Position numbers and translations under genes: made by a program. From Oricola cellulosilytica (lineage in GTDB: Bacteria > Pseudomonadota > Alphaproteobacteria > Rhizobiales > Rhizobiaceae): a DNA stretch of 64,000 bases. The DNA lies in assembly GCF_019966575.1 (NCBI RefSeq), contig NZ_JAINFK010000006.1:184347-248346 (forward strand), given 5' to 3'. The notes beneath the pieces are model-generated. The model was given only the letters and a program-made list of their open reading frames with translations. It made no database searches and was not told the origin of the DNA. Below are positions 50,741 through 60,624 of the stretch, one piece after another (the stretch's first letter is position 1; each line of letters starts with the position of its first letter).

Positions 50741-50938
50741 TTCGAATCCAGAATGCCCAGCCAACCACCATAAGTTATTGATAATACTTTATTTCCTCCC
50801 TTAATAGTGGCGAAAAATCAAAGGCATACGGCTTTCCTGCGCAAACAGAGACGGGGTTTTCGCCGCGAAATAACGCCTGAATCGCCGAAAGTCTCTGTCG
50901 GCCATTTCGGGACTGACAGTTTGCTAAATCAGCATCGA
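50741..50938. repeat. Direct repeat unit 2, starting with a partial tRNA-Gln 3' end
   Basis: The unit opens with TTCGAATCCAGAATGCCCAG and CCA, a diverged copy of the tRNA-Gln 3' end (TTCGAATCCAGGTTCCCCAG), then repeats unit 1 with about 85-90 percent identity by eye. It looks like the trace of an integration at the tRNA followed by deletion. Confidence 0.75.
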
Positions 50939-50987
50939 CGAACCATCGTAAGCAGTTGGTAATAAGGCGGTTTTCCAAGCGATAGCG

Positions 50988-51845
50988 TCAGCGCGTAGCG
51001 ACGATGCGGCGCTGGACCTGCCAGTCGGACGGCAGCGGATTCTGACCCAGCCATTTGGCGGTCAGCCCAGCGGGCTGAACACCATTCATGACCGACTTCA
51101 CGAGATCCGGAGCAAGGAAGGCCAAGTCGATCACCTGCAAGATGCGGCGCTTCGAGAGGTTCTCCGATGCCGCGATTTCCTCGAATGTCTCACCCTGCTT
51201 GATCGCATTGTAATACTGATGCGCCTTCGCGATGTTGCGGATCAGGACTTCATCCAGCGCTTTCGTCTGGGCGGCCCCGATGATCAATTTGGTCTCGACA
51301 CCGCGCTTCCTGAACTGAAATGGGATCGAATGACGAAGCACGTCGACATTGATGCATGCAGGTGCGATGGCGAGCCAAGCGGCAACGGCTTCAGTATTCA
51401 GGGCAAGCTCAATGCTGCCCGGAGCGATCGTGGCTCGCTCGATGCAGGAGAGGATTGTTTCCAGGCTCTGAGCCGACTTCCCTGATGGGGTTCTGTCCAG
51501 CAGATCCCGGATCCGTCCGATATCATCGATCGACGGATCGGCCAGGAAATTAAACGGCAAAAGGTCGCGAAGATGCGTCTGAACAGAGGCTGCAAGTTGC
51601 TGCTCCAGTGACTTCGCCGGCAACCGCCCTCCGCCTGCGGTTTTGGATTCGCCGGTGTCGCCATTCCATGAGCATCCGGCTGGAGATGTCACTACTCGGA
51701 AAGATGTCCAAAACAATCCGAAGGCGGACTCTTCTGACGCAAGCCGTGATGTCCGCGAAGTGCCGCAAGCGGTCTCTTCTGGGTAATTGTCAAGCCATGG
51801 ATGCCGATATCCTCGCCCGTCCCCCAACAAGGCAACGTGGCACAT
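50988..51845 (-). pseudogene. Serine recombinase, C-terminal remnant
   Basis: The frame ends with RNIAKAHQYYNAIKQGETFE, EIAASENLSKRRILQVIDLA and FLAPDLVKSVMNGVQPAGLT, the C-terminal tail of large serine recombinases of alphaproteobacteria. The N-terminal resolvase domain with the catalytic serine and the central Recombinase domain are not found. The region before about residue 80 looks unrelated. It is probably a leftover of an element at the adjacent tRNA. Confidence 0.6.
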
Positions 51846-51969
51846 CGTAGTGCCGGCGAAGGACCCGTCTAAGAGATCGGAAACGGATATGCCGGTGATT
51901 ATTGCGGTCTCGTATGAGAAAGATCGGGATCACCTGCTTGGCAAAAGGGAGAATTACGAACTGGCCATC

Positions 51970-53037
51970 TCACGTCCGGCGAGAGAGTGCTGCCTCTTTC
52001 ACCAGCGCGGTCAGCCGATAGAAACCATGAGCCATCTTGGTGTACGGCGTGAGCAAAAAGAAGGCCAGCACGGCGCCGAGGTGCAACACCAGAAGTGCCG
52101 GCATCAGCGACGTGCCGCCGAGGAGATACAGTACAAGACCGCTCAACGCGACAAAGCCGAGCAGGAGTACGAAGCCCATTTCCCCGCCCCAAGCGGCGGC
52201 CGCGCCGAGATGGCGGTCTGACTTCAGCTTCAGCCACACCATCCATGCGGCGCCGGCGGTCAGCGCTATTCCGCCATTCACCCCGAGCAGTTTGGGCGGT
52301 GACCAGAAACCGTAGGGCGCATACAGGCCAAAACCGTAGTGCATTATGGTAGCGGAGCATGTCGCGGCGAAGCAGAGTAGGAAACCGTACATCACCGCCT
52401 GATGCGCATAACGCCGGGCATGGCTGAACCGGTCTTCTTCTTCGAAATTGCATCCATCCCCGTGACCGCCCGCGAGGTTCTTCATCTTAGCTGCCGAACC
52501 GAAAGCCGCGATAGTGTCCGACAAGCTCAGGCCCCCGCCGCCCGTCGCTCGCCAGTATCGACGCAGGCTGATCGCGATGCTGACAAGCGGCAAGAGGAAC
52601 GCCGGCGCAAACACCGCGACCATGGTGCCATGCGCGATGACAGCGTAGAAGCCCTTGCCGCCTTGCGGAACAAATGTCCGCACCATCCAAAACAACAGCG
52701 CGAAACCCACGACAGTTGCTATTGCGACCATCACGCCATGCTTCTGGAACACCCGAGCGAAACCGCGCGGCCAGGCAAACTTCTCCCAACTGGTCTCGCG
52801 CACATCCGCGAGAATGCCGGGTAGATTGAGATTGAACTCATGCGGTGCAGTGTATTGGCAGGCATAGTAGCAGCCGCGGCAGTTATGGCAGAGATTGGCT
52901 AGCTGGGTGAGGTTGCCATCCGAAAAGGCGCGCTCACGGTGCAGCGCCGGAAAGACAGAGCAATAGCCTTCGCAGTAACGGCAGGCATTGCAGATTTCGG
53001 CTTGGCGACGAGCCTCCTGGAGAAGATTAGCTTGCAT
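51970..53037 (-). CDS. tcuB: Tricarballylate utilisation protein TcuB
   Basis: The 355-residue protein has two iron-sulfur motifs near the N-terminus, CNACRYCEGYC and CHNCRGCYYAC, followed by about six membrane segments with histidines suited to heme b. In Salmonella, TcuB re-oxidises the flavin of TcuA and passes electrons to the quinone pool. It overlaps tcuA by 11 bp. Confidence 0.92.
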   Translation of the reverse strand: MQANLLQEARRQAEICNACRYCEGYCSVFPALHRERAFSDGNLTQLANLCHNCRGCYYACQYTAPHEFNLNLPGILADVRETSWEKFAWPRGFARVFQKHGVMVAIATVVGFALLFWMVRTFVPQGGKGFYAVIAHGTMVAVFAPAFLLPLVSIAISLRRYWRATGGGGLSLSDTIAAFGSAAKMKNLAGGHGDGCNFEEEDRFSHARRYAHQAVMYGFLLCFAATCSATIMHYGFGLYAPYGFWSPPKLLGVNGGIALTAGAAWMVWLKLKSDRHLGAAAAWGGEMGFVLLLGFVALSGLVLYLLGGTSLMPALLVLHLGAVLAFFLLTPYTKMAHGFYRLTALVKEAALSRRT

Positions 53038-54430
53038 AGGCGGCAGCCTCCCGTCCTGCGATGCGTCCGAAGACGGTGCCGATCGTCATCCCGAAGCCGG
53101 CAAGATAGCCCTGTCCGAGGATCGATCCGGCCATGGTTTCCCCCGCCGCCCACAGATTCCTGACCGAGCCTGCATCGGTGCTGCACTGGGCAAGCTCGTC
53201 TACCTTCAGACCGAGATAAGTGAAGGTCACGCCGGTTCGCAGCGAGTAACCGTAAAACGGCGGCTCGTTGATCGGGCGGGCCCAGTTGGTCTTCGGCGGC
53301 GCGACACCCGAGGTTGCCACGCCGTCAAGTTCGGTCGGATGAAATGCCGAGGTATCGCCACAGGCCGCATTGAACGCGTCGATCGTTTTCCGAAGCTTAT
53401 CGGCTGGCAGGCCGAACTCGCCGGCAAGTTCCTCGATGCTGTCCGCCTTGATCGGCGGAAATACCGACGGCATGAACAACTCGAGCGACTTTGAATCGAT
53501 AATGACGTAACCCACTTGGTCCGGCTGTGCCGCAACGAGCCGGCCCCAGATCGCATAGCGCTTGGGCCAAACTTCTTCGCCCTCGTCATAGAAGCGCTCG
53601 GCATTCTTGTTGACCACGATAGAAAACGGCACGCAGTCAAGCCGGGTAACGATCCCGCCATCGAACTTTGGCGCCCGGCCGTCAATAGCGACGGCATGGC
53701 ACTGTGTCGGATCGCCCACGGATCGCACACCCTGTTCGAGGAGATCGGCGAGAACAACGCCCCGGTTGTAAGGGGTTCCGCGGATCAGGAAATTCTGCGC
53801 GGCAGGGCCCCATGCGCGGGCCAACCACTCCGTATCGCCCTGGAAACCACCGGAGGCAACAATGACGGCCTTGGGCGTGATGCGGCGCGTCTCGCCGCCC
53901 TGGGTATAATCGACCCAGTCTACTCGATGTTCCTTGAGCTCCAGATGGAAGACTTTCGCCTCGTAGATGACATCCACGCCAAGGCCGGCAGCCGTCCGGT
54001 AATAGGCGTTGACCAGCGACTTGCCACCGCCGAGGAAGAAGGCATTCGTACGCCCCAGCGACAGCGTGCCGGACAGCGAGGGTTGGAAGCGGACGCCATG
54101 CGCTTCCATCCAACGATAGCTCTCTTCCGAGGAGCGGATCGCAAGGCGCGCCAGCACCGGATCGGTGTTGCCCCCGGTGACCTTGAGGAGGTCCTGATAG
54201 TACTCGTCCTCGGTGTATTCACCGGTGAGCACGCCCAGCGGGCCGTCGTGCATGCAGCGAAAATTCCGCGTGTGCCGGCTGTTGCCGCCGCGATAGGGCT
54301 TCGGCGCCGCTTCCACGATCGTTACACTTGCGCCGGCCTCGCGGGCGGTTATCGCAGCGCTCAGGGCCGCGTTGCCGCCGCCGATCACCAGAACGTCGGG
54401 GGATCGCGGGTCAGAATGAACTTTTGACAT
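53027..54430 (-). CDS. tcuA: FAD-dependent tricarballylate dehydrogenase TcuA
   Basis: From the ATG at 54430 (467 residues): VLVIGGGNAALSAAITAREA binds FAD, and PKPYRGGNSRHTRNFRCMHD, GPLGVLTGEYTEDEYYQDLL, GGKSLVNAYYRTAAGLGVDV and AAGETMAGSILGQGYLAGFG fit the fumarate reductase/TcuA flavoprotein family. It oxidises tricarballylate to cis-aconitate in Salmonella. The frame continues to 54898 without a plausible start. Divergent from the GntR gene. Confidence 0.9.
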   Translation of the reverse strand: MSKVHSDPRSPDVLVIGGGNAALSAAITAREAGASVTIVEAAPKPYRGGNSRHTRNFRCMHDGPLGVLTGEYTEDEYYQDLLKVTGGNTDPVLARLAIRSSEESYRWMEAHGVRFQPSLSGTLSLGRTNAFFLGGGKSLVNAYYRTAAGLGVDVIYEAKVFHLELKEHRVDWVDYTQGGETRRITPKAVIVASGGFQGDTEWLARAWGPAAQNFLIRGTPYNRGVVLADLLEQGVRSVGDPTQCHAVAIDGRAPKFDGGIVTRLDCVPFSIVVNKNAERFYDEGEEVWPKRYAIWGRLVAAQPDQVGYVIIDSKSLELFMPSVFPPIKADSIEELAGEFGLPADKLRKTIDAFNAACGDTSAFHPTELDGVATSGVAPPKTNWARPINEPPFYGYSLRTGVTFTYLGLKVDELAQCSTDAGSVRNLWAAGETMAGSILGQGYLAGFGMTIGTVFGRIAGREAAAYAS

Positions 54431-54455
54431 GCGCCTGGAACTCCTGTAACTGGCA

Positions 54456-54473
54456 TGTATCCGCGCGGATACA
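54456..54473. promoter_or_regulatory. Palindromic operator between tcuA and the GntR gene
   Basis: TGTATCCGCGCGGATACA is an 18-base perfect palindrome, 17 bases before the GntR start and 25 bases before the tcuA start. The same half-sites (TGTATCC-N4-GGATACA) recur at 62805-62822. It is the probable binding site of the GntR protein. Confidence 0.8.
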
Positions 54474-54490
54474 AAAAGGCAACCCGCCGC

Positions 54491-55141
54491 ATGAGTTCTG
54501 ACAGGAAAATTTCCCAATCGAGCGGCGAGGCGGCTTATGCGGCGCTTATGGCCGCCTTGCGCGACGGCACCTACGCTCCCGGTGAGCGGCTTCGCGAGGA
54601 GGAAGTCGGTGAGCGTCTCGGCCTGTCGCGCACGCCCGTCCGCGAGGCGCTGCGGCGTTTGGAAGCACACGGCGTCGTCGAGCATCGACCCCGCCTCGGC
54701 GCGGTTATTCGATCCCTTGGTCACACGGAAACCGTCGAGCTCTACGAAATGCGCATCGTCCTCGAGCGGACGGCAGCCGAGATGGCGGCACGGCATGGCG
54801 CTGAGGCCGAGTTCGACACCCTCGGGGAACTCAACGATTCGATCGAGGACCAGCGCGACAACCCGTCGATCGGCTCCGCCATCAACCAGGATTTTCATCG
54901 CTGCCTGTATCTCGCAGGGCGCAACCGGTTTCTGCTCGATGCGGCACGGGCTATTACCAATTCGCTACTTCTGCTTGGGCCGACCACCTATTCCGACCCA
55001 GAGCGGGTCGATGTCGTAGTCGCCGAGCATCGCATGATCGTGGATGCCCTTAGGACGCGCGACGCGAAGGCGGCGGGCGAGGCAGCCGAAGCGCATTTGC
55101 AGAATTCGCTGCGCTACCGCCTCAAAGGCCTCGGCGCATGA
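54491..55141 (+). CDS. GntR-family (FCD) regulator of the tricarboxylate module
   Basis: From ATG 54491 the protein has 216 residues: winged helix (ALMAALRDGTYAPGERLREE, VGERLGLSRTPVREALRRLE) and an FCD domain (LYEMRIVLERTAAEMAARHG, NQDFHRCLYLAGRNRFLLDA, EHRMIVDALRTRDAKAAGEA) with the Asp/His residues that bind a metal and often an organic acid. By position it should sense a tricarboxylate-derived metabolite and control tcuAB and the transport genes. The ATG at 54455 would overlap the operator. Confidence 0.88.
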   Translation: MSSDRKISQSSGEAAYAALMAALRDGTYAPGERLREEEVGERLGLSRTPVREALRRLEAHGVVEHRPRLGAVIRSLGHTETVELYEMRIVLERTAAEMAARHGAEAEFDTLGELNDSIEDQRDNPSIGSAINQDFHRCLYLAGRNRFLLDAARAITNSLLLLGPTTYSDPERVDVVVAEHRMIVDALRTRDAKAAGEAAEAHLQNSLRYRLKGLGA

Positions 55142-56172
55142 TGCCGGTGGCCGGTACCTTTCTGATCGCTGGCATCGGCGTCTTTTTTTTTAATGCCTTC
55201 AATCTTCCGCTGCCTTGGCTGCTGGGCCCCATCTTCGCCTGCCTGATCGCGGCGGTGGCAGGCGTGCCGATGCGGGGTATCAAGATCCTCAATGACGGCA
55301 TGCGGACCATTCTCGGCGTGGCGGTCGGGGCGACGCTCACACCTGCAGTATTGGCCACATTTCCCTCGATGCTGCCTACCTTGATCCTAGTGCCAGCGAT
55401 GGTGGCATGCATCGGGTTCATCGGCGTGCCTTATTTCCGGCGGTTGTGCGGCTATGACTTTCCCACCGCCTATTATGCGGCCATGCCGGGTGGGCTGCAG
55501 GACATGCTACTCTTCGGTGAGGAAGCAGGCGGCAATATCCGAACCTTGAGCCTGATTCACGCAACGCGCGTGGTGGTCATTGTCGCGGCGCTGCCGTTTT
55601 TCCTGAGAGGTTTCTGGGGAGCGGACCTGACCAATCCGCCCGGCGCGCCGGCGTCGACGATTCCGGTCCTCGAACTGGCCATCATGGCCGGCTGCGCCCT
55701 CGTCGGCTGGCAGATTGCGCAGAGGATCGGCATGTTCGGGGCCTCAATTCTCGGCCCGCTCATCCTCGCCGCCATAGTAACCGTGACGGGCGGTCTGCAC
55801 TACCGCCCGCCTGCGGAGGCGATCTGGGCGGCCCAATTTTTCATCGGCATGTTCGTCGGCAGCAAATATACCGGCATCACGATGGATGAGATTCGCCATG
55901 ATCTCGCTGCGGGCCTGGGCTTCTGCGTGATCCTGATCATTCTGACGGTGGTGTTCGTCGAGGCGATCTACGGGCTGGGACTTGCGCCCGGTATCGAAGC
56001 ATTGCTTGCATTCGCGCCGGGAGGCCAGGCGGAGCTAACCGTGCTAGCGCTCGTGGTCGGGGCCGACGTTGCATTCGTTGTCGCCCACCATGTCCTGCGC
56101 ATTTTCATCGTAATCATCGGAGCGCCGTTGACCGCACGAGTGTTTGCCTCGGCGTTCCGAAGGCCATCCTGA
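55138..56172 (+). CDS. AbrB-family membrane protein (putative transporter)
   Basis: The 344-residue protein has about ten membrane segments in two repeats; the loops MRTILGVAVGATLTP, YYAAMPGGLQDMLLFGEEAG and LLAFAPGGQAELTVLALVVG match the AbrB/ammonia-monooxygenase-like membrane family. The family's role is not settled. Its start overlaps the GntR stop, so the two are translated together. A second route for an organic acid is possible. Confidence 0.82.
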   Translation: MMPVAGTFLIAGIGVFFFNAFNLPLPWLLGPIFACLIAAVAGVPMRGIKILNDGMRTILGVAVGATLTPAVLATFPSMLPTLILVPAMVACIGFIGVPYFRRLCGYDFPTAYYAAMPGGLQDMLLFGEEAGGNIRTLSLIHATRVVVIVAALPFFLRGFWGADLTNPPGAPASTIPVLELAIMAGCALVGWQIAQRIGMFGASILGPLILAAIVTVTGGLHYRPPAEAIWAAQFFIGMFVGSKYTGITMDEIRHDLAAGLGFCVILIILTVVFVEAIYGLGLAPGIEALLAFAPGGQAELTVLALVVGADVAFVVAHHVLRIFIVIIGAPLTARVFASAFRRPS

Positions 56173-56183
56173 AAACATACCGC

Positions 56184-57266
56184 TCAAGCCAAACCCGATG
56201 ATGGCACATACACGTGCCCGGACATCAACTTTCGCGCCGTGCGCAACAGGCCGGCGGACTTCAAGTCGAATTGGCCGCTCTCGACCGACGCATCCATAAC
56301 CACTTCGATCATGCCACTCGTGTGCTCGATTTCAAGAACGGCCGGATTACCCCCCGGCAACTGTGCCAAGCCTGCGGCGACAGTTCCCGGCGCCATCAAG
56401 CATGAACCCGTGCAAATCGACCCCGTGACCGCGAAGGAGGGGTGAGTCGTCCACGGCATAAAATAGCGTGCCGCGATCGCGCCGCCGCGGCGCGGTCTTG
56501 CCAACAGGCCGAATTTGGGCACGACTGACGTCGCCACATCGGCGAAACCCATCAATTCGCCTGCCTTGATGCGAACCGGCTCGAAGCGCTCGAACAGTTC
56601 CCTGTTGACGTCCAACTCTTCGCGGCTCTCATATCCGGTGATGCCGAAATCCTCAGACCGGCCGATCACCATCGGCATTGCCACGTCGATGCAGGTGACT
56701 TCAAAGCCATCGACGAGGTCGATCGCATTGCCTGTCGGGAACATTGCGCCGGTCTTCGAACCCACGATGTTCATGAAGTTAAGGATGACCGGAGCAGCCG
56801 TACCGTTGACACCGTTGATTGCCGCGTCGCCCTCATAGTTGACGATGCCGCCAGGCGTTTGCACTTTGGCTTCGACCAAAGCGCCCGTATTGGTGCTGCG
56901 AATGCGCACGCTGGTCTCATCGCCGGTCGCTGCAACGAGACCCATTTCGATGGCGGCGGGCCCGACTCCTGACAGTATGTTCCCACAGGTCGGGGAGAAG
57001 TCGACTTCTTCTTTCTCAACGGCCACCTGGGCAAAAAAGTAGTCGACATCCGCCGATTCGTCGTCAGATTTCGAGAGCATCGCGACCTTCGTGGTCACGG
57101 CGTTGCCACCGCCGACGCCGTCGATGTTGAGTGGATGACCGGCGCCCACCACGGCGATGAGAACCTTGGCCAATTCACCGAGGTCTTCCGGCAGGTCCTT
57201 GCGATTGAAGTACGGCCCGCGAGAGGTGCCACCGCGCATGAAAATGCAGGGAATTTTTGCTTGCAT
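56184..57266 (-). CDS. PrpF family isomerase (aconitate isomerase / 4-oxalomesaconate tautomerase-like)
   Basis: The 360-residue protein starts at ATG 57266 (GAGGAGCC upstream). Both halves of the DapF-like fold are present: IPCIFMRGGTSRGPYFNRKD, NIDGVGGGNAVTTKVAMLSK and DFSPTCGNILSGVGPAAIEM, with the proton-shuttle cysteine in CGN. Relatives isomerise double bonds in aconitate-type acids. Beside tcuAB and tctABC it may interconvert aconitate isomers. It follows the permease gene by 13 bp. Confidence 0.87.
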   Translation of the reverse strand: MQAKIPCIFMRGGTSRGPYFNRKDLPEDLGELAKVLIAVVGAGHPLNIDGVGGGNAVTTKVAMLSKSDDESADVDYFFAQVAVEKEEVDFSPTCGNILSGVGPAAIEMGLVAATGDETSVRIRSTNTGALVEAKVQTPGGIVNYEGDAAINGVNGTAAPVILNFMNIVGSKTGAMFPTGNAIDLVDGFEVTCIDVAMPMVIGRSEDFGITGYESREELDVNRELFERFEPVRIKAGELMGFADVATSVVPKFGLLARPRRGGAIAARYFMPWTTHPSFAVTGSICTGSCLMAPGTVAAGLAQLPGGNPAVLEIEHTSGMIEVVMDASVESGQFDLKSAGLLRTARKLMSGHVYVPSSGLA

Positions 57267-57279
57267 CGTTTCGGCTCCT

Positions 57280-59310
57280 CTAGCGCAGCGGCCACGGAAG
57301 ATCGGCATAGCTCTGCAACAGACCCGGCGGAAAATCGCGGTTAAGCATCCACGCCATAAAGGAGATGAAGGCGATGCCGAGTGCCGAATAGAAAGCCGCG
57401 TGAAGCCATTTGAGGCCGGCCCGCATCCGGAGGAAGGCCACGAGAAATAGCGCGAGAGCGATGATGAAACCGAAAAGCCCGCTGAGCGCCAGCAGTACGG
57501 CAAACCAGGCAAGCGTCGACCACAAGCCATGCGGCGCGTCGGCATCCTCTCCGGATATCTCGCGATCGGCGAAAACAATATCCGTTTCCGGCCGGCGCAT
57601 CATTTGCGCGAGCAGAACCAGGCACCCCGCGAGGGCGATAATCGAGATCGTCATCGGCACAATCTTGTCGCCGATCAGCCGGTCATTGATCAAGGACGCG
57701 TTCCAGTAGGTCGCGACGAGATAGGCGATGACGGCGAGCAGGAAGACCATCGGTGCGCGTTTGGACCCGGATTTCACGTCTCCTTCGGCCATAATGCTTT
57801 TTGCCTGGCGAATTCCGAGGACGACGGACACAACGGTCACGATCAACAACACGATGACTATCGGACTGAAGATGTATTCCAGCCCTGCCTCGGTGCTTTC
57901 GCGAAAACGGAAGCTGGCAATCTGGAACGCCTGATTGGTGAATTTCTCGACCGGATTGGAAAGGACAAAGCCGATCAGGAAGGCGGGGCGCGACCAGTCG
58001 AAGCGACGTAGCAGGATGCCCAGAAAACCAAACACGAAGAGCGCGACGAGGTCGGCAAAATTCTGGCCTGACTGGAACGCGGCAAAGGCGATCAACATGA
58101 ACAGGAACGGAGCAATCAGGGTGAACCGGATGGTTGTCAGCCGGGCAATGCCCCCGGACGCCGCGATGCAAAGTACCGTACCGAGCACATTGGCCAGTGC
58201 GAGCAGCCAAACGATCGCGTAGGTCATGTCGAGATTGTTCTTCAACATACCGGGTCCGACCTCGATCGTGCCGGAACCCAACAACGCAATCGCCCCGATA
58301 AAAATGGCCATTGAGCCGGAGCCTGGGATTCCGAACAGCAAGGTAGGGACCAAACCTCCCCCCTCCTTGGCATTATTTGAGCTTTCCGGGCCGATGACGC
58401 CGCGCACTTCGCCATTTCCGAAGCCGGACTTCTCCCTTGTCGATTGTACCGTGTGGCCGTAGGCAATCCAGTCCACGACCGAGCCGCCGAGCCCGGGAAT
58501 CACGCCGACGATCACTCCTATGACCGAACAGCGCAGCGAGAGCCACCGGTTGGCCCACCAGTCCTTCACCCCATCGAGCCATCCGGCACCCAACTCTGCA
58601 TTTGCCGCAATGGCACGATCCTGCCGTAGCAGGGATACGATCTCGGGAATTGCGAAAATGCCCAAACCAACGATGACGAGTTTGAACCCGTCGACGATAT
58701 AGGGGATGTCATAGGTTGCCATCCGCAGGCTTCCGCCGGAATCGGCGGCGCCTATGGTGCCGACCACGAGGCCGAAGCCCGCGGCAGCCACGCCCTTAAT
58801 AGCGACCCGCCCAGCAAGGATTGCCACCATGGAAAGGCCAAGGATCGTCATCATCAGCATTTCCGACAGGCCAAATGACAGAACGATCGGGCGCGCAACA
58901 AGAATGAATAAGGTCAGGAACGCGGCGCCCATCAGGCCGCCGAAAAGAGATGAGGCAAAGGCGGCCGAAAGCGCGCGTGCCGCCTGTCCCTTCTTTGCCA
59001 GGGGAAAACCGTCAAGCACCGTCGCCTGGCTGGCAGACGAGCCGGGTATTCCCATTAGCACGGAGGCGAAGGTGTCGGAGGTCGGAACCACCGCGACCAT
59101 GCCGATCATCAGTGCCAGACCATAGATCGGTTCCATTCCGAACATGAAGGGAAGAAGCAGCGAAAGGCCGGCAATGCCGCCGAGGCCCGGGAAAACGCCA
59201 ATGCAAAGGCCCATCACGACGCCCAGCAGAAGGTAGCCAAGGACAACCGGCTGCAAAATCAGCTCGAATGCCTGTCCAAGAGCGGGCAACGCTCCCCACA
59301 ATGCTTCCAT
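57280..59310 (-). CDS. Tripartite tricarboxylate transporter, fused TctA-TctB permease
   Basis: The 676-residue protein contains a complete TctA large permease (GVFPGLGGIAGLSLLLPFMF, GIPGSSASQATVLDGFPLAK, GVIPGLGGSVVDWIAYGHTV, LLFGIPGSGSMAIFIGAIAL) and, from about residue 520, a TctB-like small subunit with four membrane segments. TctA and TctB are usually separate proteins, so this is a fusion. The start at 59310 has GGGGGGACGG upstream. It takes up a tricarboxylate using the ion gradient. Confidence 0.88.
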   Translation of the reverse strand: MEALWGALPALGQAFELILQPVVLGYLLLGVVMGLCIGVFPGLGGIAGLSLLLPFMFGMEPIYGLALMIGMVAVVPTSDTFASVLMGIPGSSASQATVLDGFPLAKKGQAARALSAAFASSLFGGLMGAAFLTLFILVARPIVLSFGLSEMLMMTILGLSMVAILAGRVAIKGVAAAGFGLVVGTIGAADSGGSLRMATYDIPYIVDGFKLVIVGLGIFAIPEIVSLLRQDRAIAANAELGAGWLDGVKDWWANRWLSLRCSVIGVIVGVIPGLGGSVVDWIAYGHTVQSTREKSGFGNGEVRGVIGPESSNNAKEGGGLVPTLLFGIPGSGSMAIFIGAIALLGSGTIEVGPGMLKNNLDMTYAIVWLLALANVLGTVLCIAASGGIARLTTIRFTLIAPFLFMLIAFAAFQSGQNFADLVALFVFGFLGILLRRFDWSRPAFLIGFVLSNPVEKFTNQAFQIASFRFRESTEAGLEYIFSPIVIVLLIVTVVSVVLGIRQAKSIMAEGDVKSGSKRAPMVFLLAVIAYLVATYWNASLINDRLIGDKIVPMTISIIALAGCLVLLAQMMRRPETDIVFADREISGEDADAPHGLWSTLAWFAVLLALSGLFGFIIALALFLVAFLRMRAGLKWLHAAFYSALGIAFISFMAWMLNRDFPPGLLQSYADLPWPLR

Positions 59311-59383
59311 TATCCGTCCCCCCCGCATGGCAGCGGAACCGGACCCTAGATGAGCCCGGCTCCAAATCGTCGGCTTTGCCGGT

Positions 59384-60481
59384 TTATTTCAGTTCGACAC
59401 CATATGCGTCGGAGAGCCACTTCACGACGAAGTCTTTCGCATCCGGGGAAATGGTTGTGGCTTCCTTCGCCGCTTTCACGGCCCCAGCACCCACAAACAT
59501 GGGATATTTGCCAACCCTCTTGGCCGAAATCTCAGCAAAATCCGGCCGTGACCGCACGGCCTCGAAGGCCGCAACGTATGTGTCAACCACAGCCTGGCTG
59601 ATCCCGGCGGGCAGGAACGCAATCTTCTGAGAGGGAAAGCCCGCGACGAAAAACGCCTTCCATGCATCCCATGCCGGACCGGACGTCTCACAACCGTCGG
59701 TCGCTTCGCAGACCTCCTTGAAGGTCGGCATGTCAGGGAAGGTGGGATCGCGCACGATGTTGCCGTCTTCGTCCAGTGCGCCCCAGCTCATCATCGGCAC
59801 CGCGTCGCCGGCCTCTACCATATCGAGCGAACCGCCGAGGTAACCCGATGAGGTCTGGTAGTCGATGTTTGCCTCGCCGCGCTCGAACATCAGGCGGCCG
59901 TCGCCGCGGCCCTTGATTCCGAAGACCGGTTCGACATTCATTCCCAGCATCTCCCAGGCAAGCAGCGGGACCAGATCAAGGCTGGTTGCCCCTTGCGCGC
60001 CGTAGATGAATCTGGTGTCCTTGAGTGCATTGGCCGAGCCGTCGAACTTGGCGCCGTCTTCCTTATTCAGATAGGCCACCCCGCCGGTACCGGTGGCCAT
60101 CACCGGCGTCCAATCCCGGTATTCGTAACGGACACGCGGGTCGCCGAGAAGATAGGGGAACTGTGTAGAGCCGGAGGTGCCGAACAGGATCGTGCCGTAA
60201 CCATCTTCCTGCGTCTGGAACCAGTTCGCCCCTTTTGTTGAGCCTGCACCAGGCATGAACTTCACCACCACGGTCGGCTCGCCGGGCAGAGCTTCCGAAA
60301 GCAGCGGCGCAAAGAAATTTGCCCATTTGGCGGAACCGCCGGTCTCGGAGAACGGAATGGTCCACTCCACGGTCTTGCCGGTCATGTCGACTGCGTGCGA
60401 TTCGCCGTTCGCTTCAACGCCCACCGTCAGTGCGACTGTGCCGGCCGCCAGCAGTGAAGAGATTTTTTTTAGTATAGTCAT
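59384..60481 (-). CDS. tctC: Tripartite tricarboxylate transporter binding protein TctC
   Basis: From ATG 60481 (GGAGGACCCC upstream) the protein has 365 residues with a signal peptide (LKKISSLLAAGTVALTVGVE). Mature motifs: VVVKFMPGAGSTKGANWFQT, FGTSGSTQFPYLLGDPRVRY, DTRFIYGAQGATSLDLVPLL. It binds the organic acid in the periplasm for the TctAB permease. It is the first gene of the leftward tctC-tctAB-prpF operon. Confidence 0.9.
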   Translation of the reverse strand: MTILKKISSLLAAGTVALTVGVEANGESHAVDMTGKTVEWTIPFSETGGSAKWANFFAPLLSEALPGEPTVVVKFMPGAGSTKGANWFQTQEDGYGTILFGTSGSTQFPYLLGDPRVRYEYRDWTPVMATGTGGVAYLNKEDGAKFDGSANALKDTRFIYGAQGATSLDLVPLLAWEMLGMNVEPVFGIKGRGDGRLMFERGEANIDYQTSSGYLGGSLDMVEAGDAVPMMSWGALDEDGNIVRDPTFPDMPTFKEVCEATDGCETSGPAWDAWKAFFVAGFPSQKIAFLPAGISQAVVDTYVAAFEAVRSRPDFAEISAKRVGKYPMFVGAGAVKAAKEATTISPDAKDFVVKWLSDAYGVELK

Positions 60482-60624
60482 GGGGTCCTCCCGGATTGCG
60501 CATGGGAGAAGGCCGCCGGACGGATGTCCATCTAAGCATCTCCTCCCAAAATGCCTTGTTGACATCTGCGCTGGTAGCCCATGAACCTTTCACCCAGCTT
60601 TCAGATCATTCTTGCGGGAATTTT

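Noticed and set aside
52044..54430. Assigning the tcuAB-like pair as a succinate dehydrogenase/fumarate reductase
   Set aside because: The two-motif iron-sulfur membrane protein and the flavoprotein with PYRGGNSRHTRNFR fit TcuB/TcuA; no SdhC/D or separate SdhB is present.
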